Translations under genes and position numbers: made by a program
Shown here: positions 1 through 6,028 of the stretch, piece after piece
Numbering within the stretch: position 1 is the first letter of the stretch
Layout of the letters: every line of letters starts with the position of its first letter
Origin: an uncultured Coriobacteriales bacterium
GTDB lineage: Bacteria > Actinomycetota > Coriobacteriia > Coriobacteriales > UMGS124
DNA: 10,283 nucleotides
Direction: 5' to 3'
Assembly: GCA_903789505.1 (NCBI GenBank)
Contig: CAIFEU010000011.1
Location: 18,029 to 28,311, forward strand
The notes under the pieces: model-generated
What the model was told of the DNA's origin: nothing
Database searches by the model: none
The model's input: only the letters and a program-made list of their open reading frames with translations

Positions 1-73
1 GTGCGGTTCCCCCCACCCGCAAGGGGGCCCGCGCCGCTTCTACGGGCGGGGCGGGGGCCCCTCGTCTCACGAA

Positions 74-103
74 CCGCCTGCCGGCGGGAGGGCTGCCGCC
101 CTC
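74..103 (-). other. Two adjacent GC hairpins downstream of hyaC
   Basis: Two perfect short inverted repeats lie back to back just after the hyaC stop codon: a 5-bp stem (74-78 with 83-87) and a 6-bp stem (88-93 with 98-103). Both have the same loop, TGCC on the plus strand. No T-run follows on the minus strand, so this is not a convincing intrinsic terminator. It could be an mRNA 3'-end or processing structure between hyaC and a next gene beyond the window. Positions 1-73 are very G+C-rich. A frame starting at a GTG at 70 (minus) stays open to the window edge, but it has no recognisable content. Confidence 0.3.
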
Positions 104-124
104 ATCGCTCGGCTCAGGCGATAG

Positions 125-865
125 CTAGCACTTGACGCCGGCCTTGTCCAGATCGATCTTGGACTGAGCCTCGCCGTAGCTCTCCTCCTTGCCGAGACCG
201 TCGAAGCCAACGACGTTGCGCTTCGCCGGGTCGTACACCAGGCCGGGGGCCTCGGTGCGGAAGAACATCAGCTTGGTCGGGGCGACGCCCTCGATGTTGG
301 CCAGGTACAGGTGGATGCACATGAAGATGATGAACACGAACATCATGAAGTAGTGCACCACGCGCAGCGTCATGACGCCCCAGGCGTTGATCAGGAACTG
401 GGAGATGCCCCAGGTGCTGGTCGGGATCCACAGGGCGAAGCCGGTCCACGCCATGAACAGCAGCAGCGGCGCGATCAGCAGGTAGGAGATCTTCTGCGGA
501 ACGCCGAGCTTGGCTCCCAGCGGGTGCGTCTTGCGCATGAACAGGTAGTAGCGAATCCACTGCAGGAACTGGTGACGGTTGTTCTTCTGCGGCAGCCAGG
601 TCTTGTAGTCGCGCACGACCGAGCGGGTGCCGCCGGTGGGCGCGGACTTGACCACGAACGCGAGGATCACGCGCACGATGCAGTTGATCGTGATGATGAT
701 GCCGCAGCAGACGTGCAGCCCGCGGCAGATGCCCATGATGCCGCCGAACAGCGGGTAGTGGATGTAGAAGCCCGTCAGAATCAGCACGAACATGCAGACG
801 GCGTTGACCCAGTGCGTGATCACGAAGGGCAGCGGGTGTGCCTCACGATAGTGAGCAAGATGCAT
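125..865 (-). CDS. hyaC: [NiFe] hydrogenase cytochrome b subunit (HyaC-like)
   Basis: Membrane cytochrome b of 246 residues that takes electrons from the hydrogenase small subunit and passes them to the quinone pool. Four hydrophobic segments are visible at about residues 13-36, 48-74, 125-147 and 164-190. Candidate haem-b ligands are His18 (THW), His51 (GLH), His171 (VVH) and His185 (CIH), the His-rich pattern expected for the HyaC/HydC family, which binds two haems. A charged tail of about 55 residues ends in Cys246. The ATG (863-865) directly abuts the hyaB stop codon (866-868), with an SD-like GAGG inside the end of hyaB, so translation is probably coupled. It is the last gene of the operon inside this window. 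The family call rests on length, helices, histidines and operon position; quinone as acceptor is inferred. Confidence 0.9.
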   Translation of the reverse strand: MHLAHYREAHPLPFVITHWVNAVCMFVLILTGFYIHYPLFGGIMGICRGLHVCCGIIITINCIVRVILAFVVKSAPTGGTRSVVRDYKTWLPQKNNRHQFLQWIRYYLFMRKTHPLGAKLGVPQKISYLLIAPLLLFMAWTGFALWIPTSTWGISQFLINAWGVMTLRVVHYFMMFVFIIFMCIHLYLANIEGVAPTKLMFFRTEAPGLVYDPAKRNVVGFDGLGKEESYGEAQSKIDLDKAGVKC

Positions 866-2581
866 TTACCTCACCCCCCAGGGGCTCTCGACGGTGTTGA
901 ACTCACGGCCGGTCTTCGGCTCGAAGATGTGCACGCTGCACGCGGTGCACGGGTCGAAGCTGTGAATGATGCGCAGGCACTTGATCGGCTTCTCGATGTC
1001 GACGACCTCGGTGCCAATCAGAGAGGACTCCAGCGGGCCCATGGTGCCGCCGTCGTCGCGCGGGCCAAGGTTCCAGGTCGACGGGATGATGATCTGGTAC
1101 TTGGTGATGTTGTCCTTGTCGACGGTCTCGTTGTGGTACAGCCCGCCGCGCGGGGCCTCCCACATGCCCTCGCCGGTGCCCGAGTCGTTCGTGGGCTTGC
1201 TGTACCAGTCATCCCCGCCGCCGGCCATGTACTCGATCAGGTTGTTGACCTCGTACTGGAACATCTCGGCCAGGTAGACGGTCTCGCAGGCGCGGGCGGC
1301 GATGCGGCCGGTCACCGAGTCGAGGACCTTGAGGTCGCCGGAGTGGCCGAGCGCCTCGAGCAGCTCGTCGACGAGCTCGACCATGCGGTAGCGCGGGTCC
1401 TGGTCGACGCTGGTGACGCCCAGCTGCTGCATGCGCTTGTACAGGACGAGCACGCGTGCGAGGCTACCGACCTCCATCGGCTTGCCGTCGTAGCGCGGCG
1501 CCTTGCACCAGGAGTACTTGCCGTCGTGCGTGGCGCCCTCCTCGGGGTACCACGGCTCGGTGATGCCCTGCAGCGGGTCGGCCGGGTCGTGGTCCTTGTA
1601 GAACGCGTGGCCGGTGTGCTCCACGATCTTGCGGGGGTCGACCTCCTCGAGCGTCCAGTCGGAGTGGTCGTCGTTGGCGACGAGGACGCCCGCCGGCTCG
1701 TAGCGGTCGACCGGGTCGTACGATGCGGTCTCGAAGACGCCCCAGGCGCCCAGGTGGCCGCAGCTCTGGCCATAGCTGAAGCCCTCGGAGTAGGCGTTAG
1801 CGAGGATCTTGATGTCGGGCCAGATGGTCTTCTTGACCCACGCGGCGATCTCGTCGACGCGGAACTTGATGTCGTCGATCTTCTCGGCCGTGGGGACGAA
1901 GGCGGTGCCGCCGGGAATGAACGTGGTCACGTGCGGCATCTTGCCGCCCATGATCGCGGTGATCTCGGCCGCCTTGGCCTGCATCTCGATGGCCTCGAGA
2001 TAGTGGTCGGTGACGATCAGGTTCTGCTCGGGCGACAGGTGGTACGCGGAGTTGCCGTCGGCGTCCTGCGCGTCGAACCAGTTGCCGGAGAAGATCGAGA
2101 GCTGGCCGTTGTTGGCGAAGTTCTCGAGACGCTGGCGCAGGTTCTCGGCGTCGAAGGTCGAGGCGCCCGCGTCGATCGCGGCGTCAAGGGCGGCCTTGGG
2201 GTCAGCCGAGACGGCGTCGATCGGGTTGCAGTAGTCCAGGCCGTTCAGGACGTAGAACCAGGTGATGTTCGAGTACATGAACTGCCCGAACTCGACCAGG
2301 TTGCGAATGATGCGGCCGCCCTCGGCGGGGTGCATGCCCAGGGCCTTCTCGGCAGCGATCGTCGAGGTGTTGGAGTGCGAGACCGGGCAGACGCCGCAGA
2401 TGCGCTGGCAGATCAGCGCCGCGTCGTGCGGGGTGCGGTTCTCCAGGATCAGCTCCATGCCGCGGAACAGGCCGGCAGACGTCCAGGCGTTGGTCACCTT
2501 GCCGTCCTCGACCTCAAGCTCCACGCGCAGGTGTCCCTCGATGCGGGATACCGGGTCAATGGTGGTGGTCTCAGTTGCCAT
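866..2581 (-). CDS. hyaB: [NiFe] uptake hydrogenase large (catalytic) subunit
   Basis: Catalytic subunit of 571 residues that binds the Ni-Fe(CN)2CO site and splits H2 into protons and electrons. The N-terminal CxxC motif is RICGVCPVSH at residues 60-69 (Cys62, Cys65). The C-terminal motif is DPCTACSVH at residues 543-551 (Cys545, Cys548), so all four metal-binding Cys are present and none is selenocysteine. The early RIEGH motif (residues 13-17) is typical of group 1 enzymes. About 20 residues follow His551; in this family a nickel-dependent endopeptidase removes that tail after metal insertion, and no such protease gene is in the window. The ATG at 2581 has a GGAGGA Shine-Dalgarno (2591-2596) and lies 26 bp after hyaA. 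The protein should travel out through the Tat system bound to HyaA. Function is secure; the subgroup (possibly the Coriobacteria-type 1i) is inferred. Confidence 0.96.
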   Translation of the reverse strand: MATETTTIDPVSRIEGHLRVELEVEDGKVTNAWTSAGLFRGMELILENRTPHDAALICQRICGVCPVSHSNTSTIAAEKALGMHPAEGGRIIRNLVEFGQFMYSNITWFYVLNGLDYCNPIDAVSADPKAALDAAIDAGASTFDAENLRQRLENFANNGQLSIFSGNWFDAQDADGNSAYHLSPEQNLIVTDHYLEAIEMQAKAAEITAIMGGKMPHVTTFIPGGTAFVPTAEKIDDIKFRVDEIAAWVKKTIWPDIKILANAYSEGFSYGQSCGHLGAWGVFETASYDPVDRYEPAGVLVANDDHSDWTLEEVDPRKIVEHTGHAFYKDHDPADPLQGITEPWYPEEGATHDGKYSWCKAPRYDGKPMEVGSLARVLVLYKRMQQLGVTSVDQDPRYRMVELVDELLEALGHSGDLKVLDSVTGRIAARACETVYLAEMFQYEVNNLIEYMAGGGDDWYSKPTNDSGTGEGMWEAPRGGLYHNETVDKDNITKYQIIIPSTWNLGPRDDGGTMGPLESSLIGTEVVDIEKPIKCLRIIHSFDPCTACSVHIFEPKTGREFNTVESPWGVR

Positions 2582-2607
2582 CAGCTATCGTCCTCCTCTC
2601 TTCTTCT

Positions 2608-3891
2608 CTAGCCGTTCTGCTGCTTCTTGGGGTCCTTGATCTTGCGGTCCTCCAGGCCCTTGGCGTCGAGCTCGCCATAGAGCTTGTTGGCGGTCTCGCC
2701 GTACTCCTCGGCCTGCTTGTTGTCATGCTTGACGTCGTAGACGCGGACGGTCTCGAAGTCGGCGCCGCCCTGCGTGCGCTTGGTGGCCTTCATGCCGCAG
2801 GCGTGGATGGCCAGCGCGGCGACGACGACGCCCGTGATGACGCCCGCCCAGCCGGCCGGCGAAGACTTCCAGTCGCCGATCTGGAAGTAGCGGTGGCGCT
2901 TGAGGAACGGCGTGTTCTCGTCGACCCAGTTGCGCGTGGGCTTGTTCGGCGTGACGACGCCGCAGCCCTGGCAGGGCGCGCCGGCCTCGACGCACCACGA
3001 GCTGCGGCGGTTCCACTTGACGATGGGGCAGTTCGTGAAGGTCTGCGGGCCCTTGCAGCCGACGGCGTACAGGCAGTAGCCCTTCTTCTCCTCCTCGGAG
3101 CCGAACTGGTAGACGAACTCGCCGTTCTCGAAGTGGCCACGACGCGGGCAGTTGTCGTGGATCGTCTCGTTGAACATCAGCTTGGGCTCGTTCTTGGAGT
3201 TCAGCTCGGGGAGCTGGCCCAGGAGCAGGTACTCGACCACGACGGCCGTGAACCACTCGGGGTTGGCCGGGCAGCACGGGATGTTGATGACCGGCGTCGT
3301 GATGCCGTTGTCGTCGAGGAACTTCTGGACGCCCTCCGCGTTGGCGGGGTTGGGGCGGGCGGCCTGCCAGCCGCCGTCGCAGGCGCAGGAGCCCAGGGCG
3401 ATGACGGCCTCCGCGTTGTACGCTGCCTCGAGCAGGGAGTCGGTCCCCTTCTCGCCGGCGACGCGCAGCGCGTTGCCCTCCCAGCCCTTAACGACAGCGC
3501 CCTCGTAGACGAGGATGTAGTTGCCCGCCGCCATCGTCTCCTTGCGGGCCTCCTCGAGCGAATAGCCCGAGGCGGCGCTGAGCAGCTCGTTGTAGTTCAC
3601 CGAGAGCAGCTCGAGCACGCAGGTGGCGACGTCAGGAGCATCGGTCTGAACGAACGACTCGGAGCAGCCCGAGCACGACGCGCCCTCCATCCAGATGACC
3701 GGCTTGAGGTTGCCCTCGGTCTCGCCGATCACGTTGTCGAGAGCTTGAGCAACCTGCGGGGCGGCGGCCTCGGAAAGACCGATCATGGCGGCGACGCCCG
3801 CGCAATACTTCAGGAAGCTGCGACGCGAGATGCCGCGCGCCTCCAGAGCCGTGTCGAGCCTGCTGCCAAGAGTGACCTGCTGCGTTGCCAT
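2608..3891 (-). CDS. hyaA: [NiFe] uptake hydrogenase small (Fe-S) subunit, Tat-exported, C-terminally anchored
   Basis: Electron-transfer subunit of 427 residues that carries electrons from the active site to cytochrome b. A Tat signal is clear (SRRSFLK, residues 22-28). Proximal-cluster ligands by alignment from memory are Cys73, Cys76, Cys169 and Cys207. The distal cluster is His245, Cys248, Cys273 and Cys279. The medial cluster has Cys288, Cys307 and Cys310 plus Cys300, which stands where standard group 1 enzymes have Pro (WP becomes WC). Two further Cys, 171 and 206, sit beside proximal ligands. The second cysteine of the Hyd-1 type CxCC pattern is absent (SCSGC). A hydrophobic helix at about 347-366 anchors the protein, followed by an unusually long charged tail of about 60 residues. 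The ATG at 3891 has an excellent SD, GGAGGT (3898-3903), six bases upstream. It is the first gene of the hyaABC operon. Confidence 0.96.
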   Translation of the reverse strand: MATQQVTLGSRLDTALEARGISRRSFLKYCAGVAAMIGLSEAAAPQVAQALDNVIGETEGNLKPVIWMEGASCSGCSESFVQTDAPDVATCVLELLSVNYNELLSAASGYSLEEARKETMAAGNYILVYEGAVVKGWEGNALRVAGEKGTDSLLEAAYNAEAVIALGSCACDGGWQAARPNPANAEGVQKFLDDNGITTPVINIPCCPANPEWFTAVVVEYLLLGQLPELNSKNEPKLMFNETIHDNCPRRGHFENGEFVYQFGSEEEKKGYCLYAVGCKGPQTFTNCPIVKWNRRSSWCVEAGAPCQGCGVVTPNKPTRNWVDENTPFLKRHRYFQIGDWKSSPAGWAGVITGVVVAALAIHACGMKATKRTQGGADFETVRVYDVKHDNKQAEEYGETANKLYGELDAKGLEDRKIKDPKKQQNG

Positions 3892-3903
3892 TCAAGCACC
3901 TCC
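3892..3903 (-). promoter_or_regulatory. Strong ribosome binding site of hyaA
   Basis: GGAGGT (3903-3898) lies six bases before the ATG of hyaA and fixes this start. The resulting N-terminus places the twin-arginine motif at residues 22-28, a normal distance for Tat-exported hydrogenase small subunits. Confidence 0.85.
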
Positions 3904-4236
3904 CTCTCTCCTCAGAACCCTGAAATGACCTGAAAACGCCCCCTCAGAGCGTCTTCACATTGCGCCCCCACGTTACCATTATTCGAAGGCTTGCAATTTG
4001 TGTTTGTGCTGGTGATGCCGTAACTATTTACAAATCTGGCCGAAACGTATGCGGTCGTACCGACAGTTATTACAAATAATGGTAATAATATTACTCAATC
4101 CGGTATCATACCGCCCAACACTATTCCTGAACTGCGGCTTTAAATGCCATCCGTCAGGTGTCATTTGGGCAATTCGGCGAGGGTGACAGGAAAAATCATA
4201 CCGAGGCGAGGTCACAGGTCGTTCACAATTCGCCAC
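3892..4236 (-). promoter_or_regulatory. AT-rich control region of the hya operon with clustered palindromes
   Basis: This gene-free stretch between the rubrerythrin terminator and hyaA is clearly AT-richer than its surroundings. It holds perfect palindromes CGGTATCATACCG (4101-4113), GTAATAATATTAC (4082-4094) and CGGTCGTACCG (4052-4062). It also holds an 11-bp inverted pair, TTACCATTATT (3973-3983) with AATAATGGTAA (4075-4085), a direct repeat TTACAAAT (4028-4035, 4070-4077) and a repeat of ATCATACCG (4105-4113, 4195-4203). On the minus strand both CGGTATGAT copies contain TATGAT, a good -10 sequence, but I see no matching -35, so the start site is unresolved. The density of symmetric sites suggests one or more dimeric regulators controlling hyaABC; which regulator is unknown. 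Confidence 0.6.
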
Positions 4237-4283
4237 AAAAAGGGCGCCCGTGTCGCGGCGTGCAGACCGCAACGCGGGCGCCC
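4237..4283 (-). terminator. Strong intrinsic terminator downstream of rubrerythrin
   Basis: On the minus strand a 17-bp stem (4267-4283 with 4242-4258) has one C-A mismatch and one G-U wobble, an 8-base loop (4259-4266), and is followed directly by TTTTT (4241-4237). It lies 93 bp after the rubrerythrin stop codon. On the plus strand no T-run follows, so it acts in one direction only. It separates rubrerythrin transcription from the hydrogenase operon. Confidence 0.9.
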
Positions 4284-4376
4284 CTCCTGGTCAGAAGCGT
4301 CAGGCCACCGCTCGACCGACCCAGCCTCGCCGGTTGCCGACGAGCCCTTGCGGTGCGAGCTGACCCTAACCCTGGC

Positions 4377-4916
4377 CTAGTAGTTGACGACCTTCTGCTG
4401 GAAGTACGACTGCGGGTGGCCGCAGACGGGGCAGACCTTCGGGGCCTCCTTGCCCACGTGCAGGTGGCCGCAGACCGAGCACTTCCACACGACGACGTCG
4501 TCGCGCTTGAAGACCTCGCCCTTGTCGAGGCTCTCGAGCAGCTTGTTGTAGCGCTCCTCGTGGGCCTTCTCGATGTCGCCGACGGCCGCGAACTTGGCCG
4601 CGATCTCGTCGAAGCCCTCCTCCTTGGCCTTCTCGGAGAAGTCCTTGTACATCGTCGTCCACTCGTAGTGCTCGCCCGAGGCCGCGTCCTTGAGGTTCTC
4701 GGAGGTCGTGGGGACGTCGCCGCCGTGCAGGTAGCGGAACCACAGCTTGGCGTGCATGGCCTCGTTGCCCGACGTCTCCGTGAAGATGTCGCGGATGATC
4801 GAGTAGCCCTCCTTCTCGGCCTTCTTGGCGTAGTAGCTGTACTTCATCGACGCCTGGGACTCGCCGGCATACGCCGCCTCGAGGTTCTTCTTGGTCTCAG
4901 AGTTCTCAAAGTCCAT
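4377..4916 (-). CDS. rbr: Rubrerythrin (diiron peroxidase with rubredoxin domain)
   Basis: Rubrerythrin of 179 residues, a cytoplasmic peroxidase of anaerobes that reduces H2O2 with electrons delivered to its rubredoxin-like centre. The N-terminal four-helix diiron domain (about 1-135) shows the expected carboxylate and histidine ligands: Glu19, Glu52 and His55 (NEAMH), Glu82 and Glu85 (GEHYEW), Glu116 and His119 (IEKAH). The C-terminal rubredoxin domain has two CxxC knuckles, Cys146/Cys149 and Cys162/Cys165. The start is the ATG at 4916: a GGAG lies seven bases upstream and the protein then begins exactly as the family does. The frame is open about 60 codons further up, but that part is Arg/Pro-rich and overlaps mutY, so it is rejected. 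The gene has its own promoter-like sequence and a strong terminator, so it is probably monocistronic. Electron donor not visible here. Confidence 0.96.
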   Translation of the reverse strand: MDFENSETKKNLEAAYAGESQASMKYSYYAKKAEKEGYSIIRDIFTETSGNEAMHAKLWFRYLHGGDVPTTSENLKDAASGEHYEWTTMYKDFSEKAKEEGFDEIAAKFAAVGDIEKAHEERYNKLLESLDKGEVFKRDDVVVWKCSVCGHLHVGKEAPKVCPVCGHPQSYFQQKVVNY

Positions 4917-5042
4917 CGGATGACTCCTCTCCTGTCGCCGCGAAGCCGACGCCGGCCCCGCCTGCGGGCCCCGCGGTCCCTGACCTGACGGTCCGCGACG
5001 CGCTCGTCGCGCCGCCGCGTGCCGTGGGCACGCACGCTTGGA
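4917..5042 (-). promoter_or_regulatory. Hairpin-rich 5' leader of rubrerythrin
   Basis: Between the predicted promoter and the rubrerythrin ATG lie about 120 bases of G+C-rich leader. It has a perfect 7-bp hairpin with a 3-base loop (5017-5033), a 5-bp hairpin (4995-5010) and other GC-rich inverted repeats. None is followed by a T-run. I do not recognise a riboswitch class. It may be a structured leader or simply G+C-rich DNA. Confidence 0.3.
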
Positions 5043-5072
5043 ATTATGACCGGTTTTGCGTCGGCGCGTCAT
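5043..5072 (-). promoter_or_regulatory. Candidate sigma-70 promoter for rubrerythrin
   Basis: On the minus strand CATAAT (5048-5043) is a 5/6 match to a -10 box. ATGACG (5072-5067), 18 bases upstream, matches TTGACA at the central TGAC. The -35 box overlaps the mutY stop codon. The short AT-rich stretch stands out in G+C-rich surroundings. No PerR-type palindrome is seen. Confidence 0.5.
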
Positions 5073-6028
5073 CGCCTTTCGGAACCGGCACGCCATCTCC
5101 CTTCCCGGTTCGCGCAGAACCCCTCGCGCTCGAGCTCGCCGAGGATCGCCTCGACGCCGGAAAGTCCCACCGCCTCACGGCCCGCCTGCGCCTCTTGCCG
5201 GTCGATGAGTTCCGCGACCTGCAGCGCGGTGATGCCGCCCTCGCCGCAGGCGAGCACCGCGCGCAGGACCGCGGCGCGCTTCTGGCGATGCGACCCCTCG
5301 AAGCGCGACTGGCGCGCGTAGGAGCGGGAGCGGCGCGTGGGGTTGGGGACGGCGCGCTTGAGGAAGGCTCCGTAGTCGAGCAGCGCGTAGTACCACCCGC
5401 GCACGTCTGCGCCCGGCCCGTCGGGGCAGGCGGCGCGCACGAGCGGCACGAGCTGGGAGTCTGCCACCAAGGGGACGCCCGCGAACAGCTCATGGATGAA
5501 GACGGCGCGCACGTTGGTCTCGAGGTAGACGCCCGGCTCGTCGAAGGCGAACGCCCGGACTCCCGCGGCGGTGGACGGGCCGACGCCGGGCAGGGAGAGC
5601 AGGGCGTCGAGGTCGCGCGGGAACTCCCCGCCGAAGTCCTCGGCGACGATGCGGGCGGCGCGGTGCAGCCCGAGCGCCCGGCGGTTGTAGCCCATGCCCT
5701 GCCAGGCGCGCAGCACCTCGGCGTCGTCGGCCCGCGCCAGCGCCCCCACCGTGGGGAACAGCGCGAGCCAGTCGTCCCACCGCGCCTCGACCCGCGCGAC
5801 CTGCGTCTGCTGCAGCATCACCTCGGAGAGCCAGACCCGGTAGGGGTCGCGCGTGCGCCTCCACGGCAGGTCGCGCCAGTGCGGGACGGCCAGGGTCAGG
5901 ACGCGCTCGCGGAACGCCGCCGGGTCGAACGCGTCCGGCGCGGGCAGGCCGGCGGCGCCCACGGGGGCCTTCGCGCCCGGTGCGGGGGCCTCGGGCCCGG
6001 CGGGACCCGACGGGCGGCTCACCGCCAC
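5069..6028 (-). CDS. mutY: MutY-like adenine DNA glycosylase without Fe-S cluster
   Basis: HhH-GPD base-excision glycosylase of 319 residues, closest by eye to MutY, which removes adenine mispaired with 8-oxoguanine. MutY signatures are LPWRR (54-58), YRVWLSEVMLQQTQV (63-77, catalytic Glu69) and the helix-hairpin-helix LPGVGPSTA (146-154). Two features are unusual. The position of the catalytic Asp (LDGNV in E. coli) is Glu170 (LETNV). The four-cysteine [4Fe-4S] motif that should follow YGAFL (219-223) is absent; the protein has only Cys201, Cys261 and Cys305. The NUDIX-like 8-oxoG domain is also missing, replaced by a C-terminal region of about 75 residues that looks helical or winged-helix-like. 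GTG at 6028 is chosen because GGAGGT (6035-6040) lies six bases upstream; GTG at 6022 is an alternative. It overlaps the HAD gene by 10 bp. Fold confident, exact substrate less so. Confidence 0.85.
   Translation of the reverse strand: MAVSRPSGPAGPEAPAPGAKAPVGAAGLPAPDAFDPAAFRERVLTLAVPHWRDLPWRRTRDPYRVWLSEVMLQQTQVARVEARWDDWLALFPTVGALARADDAEVLRAWQGMGYNRRALGLHRAARIVAEDFGGEFPRDLDALLSLPGVGPSTAAGVRAFAFDEPGVYLETNVRAVFIHELFAGVPLVADSQLVPLVRAACPDGPGADVRGWYYALLDYGAFLKRAVPNPTRRSRSYARQSRFEGSHRQKRAAVLRAVLACGEGGITALQVAELIDRQEAQAGREAVGLSGVEAILGELEREGFCANREGRWRAGSERR

Noticed and set aside
311..2611. Very long plus-strand open frame (766 codons) opposite hyaC and hyaB
   Set aside because: Its product is Asp/Val/Arg/His-rich with no domain, and it mirrors the G+C codon bias of the genuine hydrogenase genes on the other strand.
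2575..3933. Plus-strand open frame of 452 codons opposite hyaA
   Set aside because: Low-complexity Leu/Ala/Arg/Asp sequence antisense to a clear small subunit; a G+C shadow.
3933..3952. Weak hairpin plus TTTT upstream of hyaA as an attenuator
   Set aside because: The stem is only 6 bp with a wobble and the T-run is short; not enough to claim control by attenuation.
4176..4218. Imperfect direct repeat GGCGAGGGTGACAGG / GGCGAGGTCACAGG
   Set aside because: The two copies differ in length and centre, and such short G-rich similarities are expected by chance here.
4917..5096. N-terminal extension of rubrerythrin by 60 codons
   Set aside because: The extra part is Arg/Pro-rich and overlaps mutY; the ATG at 4916 has a good Shine-Dalgarno and matches the family N-terminus.
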